Positions 24,879 through 33,643 are shown, counted from the stretch's first letter. The stretch: DNA of 64,000 nucleotides from Streptomyces aculeolatus (GCF_020400605.1 NZ_JAINRD010000026.1:1-64000), one strand, 5' to 3'. Program-made: numbers and translations. The notes: a model not told the origin generated them from the letters alone.

Positions 24879-26300
24879 ATGGGGCCCCTCGTCATCGGCG
24901 TCGACAGCTCGACGCAGTCCACCAAGGCGCTGGTCGTCGACAGCGAGACCGGGCAGGTGGTGGCACACGGCCAGGCCGCGCACGCCGTCAGCACCGGCGG
25001 CCGGCGGGAGAGCGATCCGGAGCAGTGGTGGGAGGCGCTCGGCGCCGCGCTGGCCGCGTGCGGCGAGCCGGCGCGCGAGGCCGCGGCCATCGCCGTCGGC
25101 GCACAGCAGCACGGGCTGGTGACGCTGGACGCCGGCGGGCGTCCGGTACGTCCCGCGCTGCTCTGGAACGACGTGCGCTCCGCCGCGCAGCGCGACCGGC
25201 TGGTCACCGAGCTGGGCGGACCGAAGGGCTGGGCGGAGCGCACCGGCAGCGTGCCGGTCGCCTCCTTCACCGTCACCAAGTGGGCCTGGCTCACCGAGCA
25301 GGAGCCGGACTCCGCCGCCGCCACCGCCGCCGTCCGGCTGCCGCACGACTACCTCACCGAGCGGCTCACCGGCGAGGCCGTCACCGACCGCGGCGATGCC
25401 TCGGGCACCGGCTGGTGGGACGCCGCGACGGAGTCGTACGACACCGCGACGCTGGAGCACGTCGGCCTCTCCCCCGACCTGCTGCCGCGCGTGCTGCGGC
25501 CCGGCACGGCGGCCGGCACCGTGCGCGGCGACGACCTGCCCGTACCGCGCGGCGCGCTCGTCGCGCCCGGCACCGGCGACAACATGGCCGCCGCCCTGGG
25601 GCTGGGCCTGGCCGCCGGGCAGCCGGTACTCAGCCTCGGTACCTCCGGCACGGTCTACGCCGTCTCCGGGCACCGCCCCGCCGACCCGACCGGCACCGTC
25701 GCCGGCTTCGCCGATGCGCGCGGCGACTGGCTGCCGCTGGCCTGCACCCTCAACTGCACCCAGGCCGTGGACCGGATCGCCGCCCTGCTCGGCCGCTACC
25801 GCGAGGAGGTGCGGCCCGGCGGCACGGCCGTCGTGCTGCCGTTCCTCGACGGCGAGCGCACCCCCGACCTGCCGCACGCCTCGGGCATCGTCCACGGGCT
25901 GCGCCACGACACCACCCCGGGGCAGGTGCTCCAGGCCGCGTACGACGGCGCGGTGCACGCCCTGCTGACGGCGCTCGCGGAGGTCTCCGGGCCGGACGCC
26001 GACCCCGATGCGCCGCTGCTGCTCATCGGCGGCGGGGCGCAGGGCGCGGCGTGGCGCGAGACGGTGCGGCGGCTGTCCGGGCGGGCGGTGCAGGTGCCGC
26101 GGGCGCAGGAGCTGGTGGCGCTCGGCGCGGCGGCGCAGGCGGCGGGGCTGCTGCTGGAGGAAGACCCGGCGGCGGTGGCCCGGCGGTGGTCCACGGCGGA
26201 GGGGCGCACGTACGAGCCGTTGGAGCGGGACGACGCGACGCTGGAGCGGATCGGCGCCGTCCTGGCGGACGCGGGCACGCTGCTGCGCCGGGCGGGCTGA
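24879..26300 (+). CDS. xylB: Xylulokinase
   Basis: A 473-residue FGGY-family kinase phosphorylating D-xylulose to xylulose 5-phosphate for the pentose phosphate pathway. The N-terminal ATP/sugar domain has GVDSSTQSTKALVVD and AVGAQQHGLVTLD. The catalytic Asp is in PGTGDNMAAALGLG (near residue 233), and the C-terminal signature is LLLIGGGAQGAAWRE (near 382). The length is typical. GGAGG lies upstream of the ATG. It pairs with xylA as a complete intracellular xylose route; no xylose transporter is adjacent. Confidence 0.95.
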   Translation: MGPLVIGVDSSTQSTKALVVDSETGQVVAHGQAAHAVSTGGRRESDPEQWWEALGAALAACGEPAREAAAIAVGAQQHGLVTLDAGGRPVRPALLWNDVRSAAQRDRLVTELGGPKGWAERTGSVPVASFTVTKWAWLTEQEPDSAAATAAVRLPHDYLTERLTGEAVTDRGDASGTGWWDAATESYDTATLEHVGLSPDLLPRVLRPGTAAGTVRGDDLPVPRGALVAPGTGDNMAAALGLGLAAGQPVLSLGTSGTVYAVSGHRPADPTGTVAGFADARGDWLPLACTLNCTQAVDRIAALLGRYREEVRPGGTAVVLPFLDGERTPDLPHASGIVHGLRHDTTPGQVLQAAYDGAVHALLTALAEVSGPDADPDAPLLLIGGGAQGAAWRETVRRLSGRAVQVPRAQELVALGAAAQAAGLLLEEDPAAVARRWSTAEGRTYEPLERDDATLERIGAVLADAGTLLRRAG

Positions 26301-26433
26301 GGCCCGTACGGGCCGGACTGCGGCGGGCCGGCGCGCGTACGGGCCGGCGCGGGGCGGCGGGCCGGGGGCCGTCTCCGCGCGCCGGCCGGCGCCCGCGCCG
26401 CCGCGGTCTGCTCCGGCCGCCGGCCGGGGCGGT
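26301..26433. other. Convergent intergenic region rich in palindromes
   Basis: Between the xylB stop and the DeoR gene stop lie several G/C palindromes, including the perfect 14-bp GGCCCGTACGGGCC (26301-26314), which starts right at the end of xylB. They may serve as a bidirectional terminator. No coding signal is seen. Confidence 0.4.
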
Positions 26434-27225
26434 TCAGCCCGCGCGGACGAGCGTCACGCCCGCCGCCGCGCAGCGTGCGTCCAGGTCCGCCGGTGCCTCG
26501 GCGTCGGTCACCAGCGTCCAGCCCCGGGCCAGCCGGGTCCAGGCCGGTGCGTCGTCGACGGCCAGCTTCGTCGCGTCGGCGAGGACCACGACGCGGTGCG
26601 CCCGGCTCGCGACGCGCTCCTTGACCGCCGTCTCCTCCAGGGTCGGCTCGCCCACGCCGCGCTCCGGGTCGACCGCGTCCGCGCCGAGGAACGCCACCGA
26701 GAACGACAGCCGGTCCAGCGCCAGGTCGGTGAGCGGGCCGACCAGGCCGTGGCTGAGGGGACGCACGCTGCCGCCGAGCATCACCACGTCGATGTCCGGT
26801 GCCCCGGCGAGCAGTTGCGCCGTCTCCAGGCCGCGGGTGACCACGACGCTGCCGCCCGCGTGCGCGTCGGCGTCCAGCAACTGGCGGGCGAGCGCCGCGC
26901 ACGTGGTGCCCGCGTCGACGAACACCGCGCCGCTCGCCGGCACCAGCGCGAGCGCCGACTCCGCGATCGCGGCCTTCGCGTGCAGCCGCACCAGCGCGCT
27001 CTCCCCCACCGGGCGCTCGGGGAACGCCTCCGGCACCACCGCGCCGCCGTAGGTACGCGTCACCCTGCCGCCCTCGGTCAGCCTGCCGAGGTCGCGCCGC
27101 ACCGTCGACGGGGACACGGCGAGCGCCGCGGCCAGCTCCTCCACCTGCGTGGTGCCTTCGCGGAGCAGCCTCAGCAGGGCTTCGTGCCGCTCGCGCGTAC
27201 CGCGGCGCGCCGTCGGGTGGGCCAC
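26434..27225 (-). CDS. DeoR-family transcriptional regulator
   Basis: A 263-residue DeoR/GlpR-type repressor. The N-terminal winged helix (LLREGTTQVEELAAALAVSPSTVRRDLGRLTEGGRVTRTYGGAV, about 20-62) ends in the family's basic RTYGGA wing. The C-terminal sugar-phosphate-sensing domain contains VFVDAGTTCAALA near 110 and DATKLAVD near 222. The GTG at 27225 has GGAGG five bases upstream. It lies downstream of, and in the same direction as, the PdxA/DUF1537/GntP operon, separated by a hairpin, and is the likely regulator of that operon. A phosphorylated acid-sugar intermediate would be a natural effector. Confidence 0.88.
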   Translation of the reverse strand: MAHPTARRGTRERHEALLRLLREGTTQVEELAAALAVSPSTVRRDLGRLTEGGRVTRTYGGAVVPEAFPERPVGESALVRLHAKAAIAESALALVPASGAVFVDAGTTCAALARQLLDADAHAGGSVVVTRGLETAQLLAGAPDIDVVMLGGSVRPLSHGLVGPLTDLALDRLSFSVAFLGADAVDPERGVGEPTLEETAVKERVASRAHRVVVLADATKLAVDDAPAWTRLARGWTLVTDAEAPADLDARCAAAGVTLVRAG

Positions 27226-27246
27226 ACGTGCCTCCGTCTGTCGTGT

Positions 27247-27278
27247 CCGCCCGCCGCGGCGGATCCCGCGGCGGGCGG
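27247..27278 (-). terminator. Hairpin between the PdxA-like gene and the DeoR gene
   Basis: CCGCCCGCCGCGG (27247-27259) is perfectly complementary to 27266-27278 with a 6-nt loop. It begins 6 nt past the PdxA-like stop and precedes the DeoR start by about 20 nt, so it may end or attenuate the operon before its regulator. Confidence 0.55.
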
Positions 27279-27284
27279 GTTGGG

Positions 27285-28322
27285 TCAGCCGTACGTCCGG
27301 CGGATCCGCTCCGCGAACGGGCTGTAGTCCACGCCCGCGAGATACGCCGAGAGCATTGTGCCGTGATCGGCGCGGCCGGTGCCCGCGATATCGAACGCCG
27401 TGCCGTGGTCGACGGACGTGCGCAGGATCGGCAGCCCGACGGTCACGGAGATGGTGCCGTCGAAGTCGTAGGTCTTGGCGGGGATGTGGCCCTGGTCGTG
27501 GAAGTGGGACAGCACGCCGTCGTAGCGCCCGACCAGGCCCTGGTGGAACACCGAGTCCGCGGGGACGGGGCCGCTCACGTCCAGGCCCTCGGCGCGGGCC
27601 GCCTCGACGGCGGGGGCGATGTGGACGATCTCCTCGTCGCCGAACGCGCCGTTCTCGCCGCCGTGCGGGTTGATCGCGGCGACGGCCAGGCGGGGCGCCT
27701 CGGTGCCGAAGACCTGGAGCGCGGTGACGGCCTCGCGGATCGACTTGCCGACGCGCTCCGCCGTGATCTGGTCGAGCGCGGTGCGCAGCGCGACGTGCCG
27801 GGTGGTGAAGAAGATGCGCAGGTGGTGGCCCTCGGCCGCGGTGTTGCGCACGACGAACATGGTGTCCTGGCGGGTCACTCCGGTCAGCTCGCCGAGCATC
27901 TCGGTGTGGCCGAGGTGCTTGGACCCGGCCTTCCAGATGGCCTCCTTGTTGATGGGGCCTGTGACGATCCCGGAGACCTTGCCGTCGAGGGCGGCGCGGG
28001 TGGCGACCTCGATGGCGGTGACGGCGGCGCGGCCCGCGCGGGCGTCGACCTTGCCCCACTCCGGTACGTCCGCGCCGAGTTCGCCGGTGTCGTAGACGTC
28101 GATGACGCCGGGGCCCGCGGGCTCGGCGTCGAAGCCGCTCACCGTGCGCACCTCGGTGTCCAGGCCGGCGGCGCGGGCGCCGCGGCGCAGCGCCTCGGCG
28201 TCGCCGACGGCGATGCCGTGGTGCCCGGTCTGCCCGGCGACCTCGGCGAGGGTGCGCGCCGTGATCTCCGGGCCGATCCCGACGGGGTCGCCGAGGGTGA
28301 CGGCGAGGACGGGGCGGGTCAT
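27285..28322 (-). CDS. PdxA-family 4-phospho-four-carbon-acid dehydrogenase (PdxA2-like)
   Basis: A 345-residue NAD-dependent oxidative decarboxylase of the PdxA family. Metal-binding His lie in GHTEML (near 136), FHDQGHIPAKTYDFDG (near 275) and VDHGTAFDIAGTG. Classic PdxA acts in vitamin B6 synthesis on 4-phosphohydroxythreonine. PdxA2 paralogues next to DUF1537 kinases oxidise 4-phospho-threonate or erythronate to dihydroxyacetone phosphate and CO2. The operon with a DUF1537 kinase and GntP permease strongly favours the catabolic role. The start at 28322 lies 88 bases past a 24-codon Asn-rich mini-ORF. Confidence 0.88.
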   Translation of the reverse strand: MTRPVLAVTLGDPVGIGPEITARTLAEVAGQTGHHGIAVGDAEALRRGARAAGLDTEVRTVSGFDAEPAGPGVIDVYDTGELGADVPEWGKVDARAGRAAVTAIEVATRAALDGKVSGIVTGPINKEAIWKAGSKHLGHTEMLGELTGVTRQDTMFVVRNTAAEGHHLRIFFTTRHVALRTALDQITAERVGKSIREAVTALQVFGTEAPRLAVAAINPHGGENGAFGDEEIVHIAPAVEAARAEGLDVSGPVPADSVFHQGLVGRYDGVLSHFHDQGHIPAKTYDFDGTISVTVGLPILRTSVDHGTAFDIAGTGRADHGTMLSAYLAGVDYSPFAERIRRTYG

Positions 28323-28410
28323 CGGTGGTTCCTCCTCGTGGTGCGGCGGCGCGGTGCGCTCGCCGTCCGGTGGGGTGCGACCGGCCCGAACTCCTCGGAC
28401 CGGTGGGCGT

Positions 28411-28485
28411 TCACGGGGTCTCGGTGTTCTCGGTGTTGACGGTATTGATGTCGTTCATGGCGTTCATGGCGTTCTCGGTGTTCAT
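28411..28485 (-). repeat. 9-bp repeat region forming a 24-codon Asn/Thr/Glu-rich mini-ORF
   Basis: Between the DUF1537 and PdxA-like genes, near-repeats of GTTCATGGC and GTTCTCGGT occur on the plus strand. Read on the minus strand, an ATG at 28485 (five bases after the DUF1537 TGA) opens a 24-codon frame to a TGA at 28411-28413, with repeated MNA, NTEN and NT units and no Arg or Lys. A GGAAGA 13 bases upstream is a weak ribosome site. It may be a translated leader or simply slippage-prone spacer. Confidence 0.4.
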
Positions 28486-28489
28486 GGCG

Positions 28490-29839
28490 TCAACGTCTTC
28501 CGGCGGCCGGAACGTGCCGCCTGGCGGCGGCCGCCGCGCGGCGCAGGTGGGCGACGCAGGCCACGGTGGTGTCGGCGCCGCCGATCAGGCCGCCCTTGGT
28601 GACCACCGGCAGCCCGGCCCAGTCGCCGCCGACGAAGCTGCCGGCGACCGCCAGCGGCTCCAGCTCCTCCTCGACGTCGAGCCCGGCCGCGCCCAGCGCG
28701 GCGAAGAGGGCGGCCGAGACGTCGCCGCCGGTGGCGAAGAGGCCGTCGACGGGCTGCCGTTCGAGGGCGGTACGGACCGTGCGCGCCAGCTCCGCGGGCA
28801 ACCGCGCCGCGTCCGCGGGATCGAGCGCGACGACGTCGGCCTCCTCCAGCACGGTGGCGAGCAGCACGACCTCGCCGGGGCCGGCGGCGGCCAGCTCCGC
28901 CACCAGCGCCTCGGCGGTGGCGTCGGGTTCGGGGACGGGGGAGCCGGGTGCGGTGACGGGGCGTACGACGCGCACCGGCTCGGCGGCGCGCAGCCGGGCG
29001 AGCTGGGTGCGGGTCAGCTCGGTCGCCGAACCGGAGACGGCGAGCACCGGGGCGCCGGCCGCACGGCCGGTGATGCCGAGGGCGCGCGCCAGCGCCACCG
29101 AGCCGGGCCCGGAGTCGACGCCGGCCCACACGATCTCGTCGCCCCCGGCGGCGACGGCCGCCGCGGCCGTGCGCTCCAGGTGCTCGACGGTCAGCGCGTC
29201 GGCGACGACGACCTCGGCGCCCTCGGCGAGCACCTTGTCCAGGTGGGCCTGGAGCGTCCCGGCCTCGGCGGTGACCACCGACAGCGGCACGCGGGCGATC
29301 CGCAGGTCCGCCTGGCGCCGCAGCAGCTCCGCGATGTCCGAGGTGGGCACGGGCGAACGCGGGTCGCGGGCCAGCTCGGTCTCCTCCAGCCGGACGCCGT
29401 CGAGCAGTTGGGTGCCCTGCACGGTGTGCCTGCGCGCCTCCGGGTGGGCCGGTGCGCACAGGGCCACGGCCCGCCTGCCGGAGGCCGCGCGCACGGCCTC
29501 CAGCAGGGCCTCGGTGGAGGCTCCGACGTTGCCGCGGAGGGTGGAGTCGACACGGTTGCTGACCAGCTCGGCCGGCCAGCCGGCCCGTACCGCACCGGCC
29601 ACCCGGCGCGCCGCCTCGGCGGGCGCGCAGTGCCGGCTGTCGGTGCTGACCACCACCGCGTCGAACCGCTCGGCGAGGCCGGCGAGGACGTCCGGTCCCT
29701 GGTCGGCGCCGACCGTCACGGCACGCAGCCCGGCCCGGGCGAAGCCCGCCGCCGTGGCGTTCGCGCCCGTCAGATCGTCGGCGGCCACCAGCACGGCCGC
29801 CCGCCGGCCGCCCGGACGCATACCCGCCGGCCCGCTCAT
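28490..29839 (-). CDS. DUF1537 four-carbon acid sugar kinase
   Basis: A 449-residue kinase of the DUF1537 family, which phosphorylates the 4-position of threonate or erythronate. The N-terminal substrate domain has VAADDLTGANATA (about 20-32) and RVDSTLRGN (near 98). The C-terminal nucleotide domain has FATGGDVSAALF (near 370) and VTKGGLIGGADT (near 420), variants of the usual TGG and KSGGFG motifs. The ATG overlaps the permease stop (ATGA at 29836-29839). With the PdxA-like dehydrogenase it forms a two-step route to dihydroxyacetone phosphate. The exact stereoisomer cannot be read from sequence. Confidence 0.88.
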   Translation of the reverse strand: MSGPAGMRPGGRRAAVLVAADDLTGANATAAGFARAGLRAVTVGADQGPDVLAGLAERFDAVVVSTDSRHCAPAEAARRVAGAVRAGWPAELVSNRVDSTLRGNVGASTEALLEAVRAASGRRAVALCAPAHPEARRHTVQGTQLLDGVRLEETELARDPRSPVPTSDIAELLRRQADLRIARVPLSVVTAEAGTLQAHLDKVLAEGAEVVVADALTVEHLERTAAAAVAAGGDEIVWAGVDSGPGSVALARALGITGRAAGAPVLAVSGSATELTRTQLARLRAAEPVRVVRPVTAPGSPVPEPDATAEALVAELAAAGPGEVVLLATVLEEADVVALDPADAARLPAELARTVRTALERQPVDGLFATGGDVSAALFAALGAAGLDVEEELEPLAVAGSFVGGDWAGLPVVTKGGLIGGADTTVACVAHLRRAAAAARRHVPAAGRR

Positions 29840-31329
29840 ATGAACGTGCTCGCGACGAGCAGCAGCGGCAGCGAGCCGAGCCACACGGCGGTGGTGATGC
29901 CCGACCAGCCGCGGATGGCCGCGATCCCGTCGAGGCCGGTGAAGCGGGTGACGACCCAGAAGTAGGAGTCGTTGAAGTAGCTGAAGACCATCGAGCCGGC
30001 GCAGCAGGCCAGCGCGGCGAGCAGCGCGGAGATCCCGAGGCCGTCGACGAGCGGTGCCGTGACGGACGCGGCGGTGATCATCGCCACCGTGCCGGAGCCC
30101 TGGGCGACGCGCACCAGCGAGGCTATGAGGAACGGCACCAGCACGCCCGGCAGGCTCCAGGACGAGATCGCCTCCGCCAGTTCGTCGCCCACGCCGGTGT
30201 CGCGCAGGACCTGGCCGAGCGCACCGCCCGCGCCGGTGATGAGGATGATGAGTCCGGCGGACGCGGCGGCCTCGGAGAGCCAGCCCCCGACCTGGGTGCG
30301 GGTCGTCCAGCGGGGCAGCAGCACGTAGACCGCGAGCACGATGCCGATCAGGAGCGCGACGACGGGGCTGCCGATGAAGGCCAGCGCCTTCGGCAGGGCC
30401 GAGGGCACGTAGTCGTCGGAGCCGACCGCGTCCTGGCGGTTCTGGTCGATGGCGGAGGCCACCGTGTTGGCGACGATGAGCAGCAGCGGCACCAGCAGCG
30501 GCAGGACCGCGAGGCCGGGGGTCATCCGGTGGGGCTTGGCGCCGGGCGGCGGGGTGCCGAGGGCGGCGGCCGGGTCGGGCTCCGGCTCCGGGTCTGCGGT
30601 GTCGTCGGCCTTGGACAGGTCCGCCGGCGCTCCCGCGGAGCCCGAGCCGCCGGCGACGCCCGCGGGGACCGCGGTCTTGCCGTAGACGGCCTCGCGGACC
30701 TCGTCGGAGATCTCGCTCTCCAGCTTCGGCCCCATCCAGCGCGCGTACCCGATCACGATGGGCAGCAGCACCACGGAGAAGGCCAGCCCCGCCAGCACCA
30801 GCGCGCCCAGCTCGGCGCCGAGGATGCCGGCCACGCCCAGCGGGCCGGGCGTCGGCGGCACCAGGTGGTGGGTGAGGGTCATGCCGCAGCCCAGCGCGAG
30901 CGCCAGCGTCACGTAGCCGGCGCGCTTGACGCGGGCGATGGAGCGGGCGAGCGGGTTCATGATCACGTAGCCGGAGTCGCAGAACACCGGGATCGAGACG
31001 ACCGCGCCGGTAGTGCCCATCGCCCACGGCTCCCGGCCCTTGCCGAAGGCCCTGACGAACATCCTGGCCAGCGCGTCCGCGGCGCCGGAGACCTCAAGGA
31101 TCTTGCCCAGGCCCACGCCCAGGCCGATCACGATGCCGATGGACCCGAGCGTCGACCCGAAGCCGGCGGTGATCGAATCGAGGATTTCCGTGGCGGGCGC
31201 ACCCGCGACGAAGCCGGTCACCAGTGAGGCGACCAGAAGTGCGACGAAGGCGTCGAGCCTGGTACGCAGCACGATGACGATGATCGTGGCGATACCTAGC
31301 ACGAGCGCCGCCAAGAGCTGAAGATCCAC
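29836..31329 (-). CDS. GntP-family acid-sugar permease
   Basis: A 497-residue gluconate:H+ symporter-family transporter with about 12-14 membrane helices. The segments GIVIGLGVGLGKILEVSGAADALAR near 65-90, VFCDSGYVIMNPLAR and LTHHLVPPTPGPLGVAGIL are family hallmarks. A hydrophilic, Gly/Ala/Pro/acid-rich loop (about 215-265) splits the protein in two halves. The GTG at 31329 has GGAGGAG upstream; the longer frame to 31440 is Cys-rich and runs through the promoter. First gene of the acid-sugar operon, divergent from a ROK regulator. Confidence 0.9.
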   Translation of the reverse strand: MDLQLLAALVLGIATIIVIVLRTRLDAFVALLVASLVTGFVAGAPATEILDSITAGFGSTLGSIGIVIGLGVGLGKILEVSGAADALARMFVRAFGKGREPWAMGTTGAVVSIPVFCDSGYVIMNPLARSIARVKRAGYVTLALALGCGMTLTHHLVPPTPGPLGVAGILGAELGALVLAGLAFSVVLLPIVIGYARWMGPKLESEISDEVREAVYGKTAVPAGVAGGSGSAGAPADLSKADDTADPEPEPDPAAALGTPPPGAKPHRMTPGLAVLPLLVPLLLIVANTVASAIDQNRQDAVGSDDYVPSALPKALAFIGSPVVALLIGIVLAVYVLLPRWTTRTQVGGWLSEAAASAGLIILITGAGGALGQVLRDTGVGDELAEAISSWSLPGVLVPFLIASLVRVAQGSGTVAMITAASVTAPLVDGLGISALLAALACCAGSMVFSYFNDSYFWVVTRFTGLDGIAAIRGWSGITTAVWLGSLPLLLVASTFI

Positions 31330-31383
31330 GCCGATCTCCTCCGACTTTGCTGTGGACGTCCGTTCGGACAGGCACATCATGCA

Positions 31384-31440
31384 TGCGCAACCTGCGCGAA
31401 ACAAGCAGTCCAACCAAGATTTTCTGCGCAGTCCGCGCAA
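31384..31440. promoter_or_regulatory. Paired TGCGCAA heptamers upstream of the GntP operon
   Basis: Two pairs of heptamers, each with 9-bp spacing, lie in the 240-bp divergent region: TGCGCAA (31384) with TGCGCGA (31393), and TGCGCAG (31425) with CGCGCAA (31434). The pairs are 41 bp apart, close to four helical turns. They sit 55-110 bp upstream of the GntP start and are candidate sites for the DeoR protein or the divergent ROK protein. Confidence 0.5.
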
Positions 31441-31569
31441 CTAGCCGTTTCGGGCCTGTCCCACATGCTCCGGTACCGGGCCGCCAGGCCGTAGGGTCGT
31501 CGTGCCCGAGCCCCACGTGACGGTCATCACCGCCGCTCACCGCCCGTTCACGCCACGAAGGAGACGCCC

Positions 31570-32868
31570 GTGTCGGCGCCCTCGCCCCGCACGCAGCAGG
31601 CGCTGCGGCAGCGGAACCTGTCCCTGGCCCTGCGCGCCGTGGCAGCCGGGGGCCCCCTGTCGCGCGCGGCCGTGGCGGCGCGGATCGGGATGACGCGGGC
31701 GGGGGTCGCGGCCGTCGTGGACGAGCTGCTGCGGGCGGGGCTGCTGGTGGAGCTGGGTCCCGGGCGCCCGGGCACGGTGGGCCGGCCCGGCAGCGCGCTG
31801 GCGCTCAACGACCGCGGGCCCTGCGGGCTCGGCGCCGAGATCGGCGTGGACCACCTCGCGGTCTGCGCGGTGGACCTGAGCGGTCGGGTACGGGCCCGGG
31901 TCGCCGCCGACGCCGCCAACCGCGACCACCCGCCGGGCCCGGTCCTGGAGCGGCTCGCCGGGCTGATCGAGCAGGTCGTGACCGAGGTACGGGGCGAGGG
32001 CCTGACGCCGACCGGGCTGACGGTGGCCGTCCCGGGCCTGATCGCACGGGACGAGTCGACGGTCGTACGGGCCCCCAACCTCGGCTGGCAGGGCGTCGAC
32101 CTCGGCCCGCTGCTCCCGTCCGCCCCGCCGGCCCGCGTGGGCAACGAGGCGAACCTCGGCGCCCTGGCGGAGCAGCGCCTGGAGGGGGGTGCGGCGGAGC
32201 GCCCCGGCGATGACGGCGGGCCGGGCGCCGGCCCCGCGGACCGGCCGGACGCGGCGGTCGCGGACGGGAGCGGCCGCTCCCCCGGGCCCGGGCGGAACTT
32301 CCTGCACGTCTCCGCCCAGATCGGCATCGGTGCCGCCGTCGTCACGGACGGCGAACTGCTGCGCGGGGCACACGGGTTCGCCGGGGAGCTGGGCCACGTG
32401 CCCGTACGCCCGCAGGGGCGGCCGTGCGCCTGCGGCGGGCGCGGGTGCCTGGAGCAGTACGCCGGCGAGGAGGCCGTCCTGCGCGCTTCGGGCATCGACC
32501 CGGCGCGCGCCCGCGCCGAACACCCCGGCCCCGGCGGGCGGATCGCCATGCTCGCCGCCCGCGCCGCCGACGGCGACGCCCGGGTGCGGGCGGCGCTGCG
32601 CGAGGCCGGCGGCGCGCTGGGAGTCGCGCTCGCCGGCGCCGTGAACATCCTCGACCCGGAGGCCGTCGTGCTGGCCGGCGCCCTCGCCGGCCTCGCCCCC
32701 TGGGTGGTGCCCGCGGTCGAACGCGAGCTGGGCCGCCGCGTCGCCGACCCGGCCCGTACCGTACGGCTGACCGTCTCGGCGCTCGGCGCCGAGGGGCCGC
32801 TGCTCGGGGCGGCGCTGAGCGAGGTCGACGCCGTGATGGAGGCGCCGGGCGCCGTCGCCGCCGGCTGA
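31570..32868 (+). CDS. ROK-family transcriptional regulator
   Basis: A 432-residue ROK repressor. It has an N-terminal winged helix (LSRAAVAARIGMTRAGVAAVVDELLRAGLL, about 35-64) and a ROK sugar-kinase fold with NEANLGALAEQ. The zinc site GELGHVPVRP...CACGGRGCLEQ (about 275-300) is complete. A ~35-residue Gly/Pro/Asp-rich insert (about 203-240) is unusual. GTG at 31570 has AAGGAG upstream. It may control the divergent GntP operon or, as a XylR-like protein, the AT-rich xylA/xylB operator 7 kb away; sequence alone does not decide. Confidence 0.88.
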   Translation: MSAPSPRTQQALRQRNLSLALRAVAAGGPLSRAAVAARIGMTRAGVAAVVDELLRAGLLVELGPGRPGTVGRPGSALALNDRGPCGLGAEIGVDHLAVCAVDLSGRVRARVAADAANRDHPPGPVLERLAGLIEQVVTEVRGEGLTPTGLTVAVPGLIARDESTVVRAPNLGWQGVDLGPLLPSAPPARVGNEANLGALAEQRLEGGAAERPGDDGGPGAGPADRPDAAVADGSGRSPGPGRNFLHVSAQIGIGAAVVTDGELLRGAHGFAGELGHVPVRPQGRPCACGGRGCLEQYAGEEAVLRASGIDPARARAEHPGPGGRIAMLAARAADGDARVRAALREAGGALGVALAGAVNILDPEAVVLAGALAGLAPWVVPAVERELGRRVADPARTVRLTVSALGAEGPLLGAALSEVDAVMEAPGAVAAG

Positions 32869-33032
32869 ACCCCGCCCGCCGCCCGCCCTCTTCGCCCGGC
32901 ACCTCCCCGACCACCGCCTTTGGTGCGCCCATTGGCATATCCGGCCATGTCTTGGCAGCGGCGTGACGTGTCCTCATGATGGATGCCGGACTGTCATGTA
33001 CGCGCAAATGTCCCTCCGCTGTCAGGAGCCCC

Positions 33033-33620
33033 ATGGACTTCGCGAACCTCCCCCGCAGGCGGCTGATCCAGGGCGCCGCCGCCACCGCCGCGGCCGCCGG
33101 CCTCGGCGGGCTGGCCGCCACTCCCGCGCAGGCGGCGCAGTACCCCCCGACGCACTGGATACCGGCCAGCTCGTCCAACTACACGGTCTCCAGCCGGCCG
33201 TCCTCGTACCCGCTGGACTTCGTGGTCGTGCACGTGACCCAGGAGTACTTCCAGGACGCCGTCGACATCTTCCAGAACCCGGCCCGCGCCGTCTCCTCGC
33301 ACTACCTCATCGCCTCGGCGGACGGCTACATCGCCCAGCTCGTCCGGGAGAAGGACATCGCCTGGCACGCCGGCAACTGGAACTACAACACCCGCAGCAT
33401 CGGCATCGAGCACGAGGGCTGGGTGGACAAGCCGTCCTGGTTCACGGACGTGATGTACCAGCGGTCCGCGCAACTGACCGCCGCGATCTGCGACCGCTAC
33501 GGCATCCCGCGCACCCGCGACCACGTCATCGGCCACAACGAGGTCCCCGGCGCCACCCACACCGACCCCGGCCCCAACTGGAACTGGACGAAGTACATGC
33601 GGCTGGTCCGGGCCGCCTGA
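33033..33620 (+). CDS. TAT-exported N-acetylmuramoyl-L-alanine amidase
   Basis: A 195-residue amidase_2 (PGRP-like) zinc hydrolase that cleaves the bond between MurNAc and L-Ala in peptidoglycan. The TAT signal has PRRRLIQGAAATAAAAGLGG, cut after TPAQA (near residue 34). Zinc ligands are His in VVHVTQEYF (near 69) and in ATHTDPGPNW (near 178); IGIEHEGW and the SHYLIASADG strand are typical. The ATG at 33033 has AGGAG upstream. The 164-bp region before it contains two TTGGCA boxes 20 bp apart (about 32933 and 32953). Confidence 0.88.
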   Translation: MDFANLPRRRLIQGAAATAAAAGLGGLAATPAQAAQYPPTHWIPASSSNYTVSSRPSSYPLDFVVVHVTQEYFQDAVDIFQNPARAVSSHYLIASADGYIAQLVREKDIAWHAGNWNYNTRSIGIEHEGWVDKPSWFTDVMYQRSAQLTAAICDRYGIPRTRDHVIGHNEVPGATHTDPGPNWNWTKYMRLVRAA

Positions 33621-33643
33621 CGCGCGGCGCCGGGTCCACGAGC

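Noticed and set aside
27285..28322. PdxA-like gene as vitamin B6 biosynthesis pdxA
   Set aside because: The operon with a DUF1537 kinase and GntP permease points to acid-sugar catabolism, and actinomycetes normally make pyridoxal phosphate by PdxS/PdxT.
28325..28602. Plus-strand coding reading of the 9-bp repeats (VHGV or FMAF repeats)
   Set aside because: These frames run antisense into the DUF1537 gene, without a ribosome site or domain.
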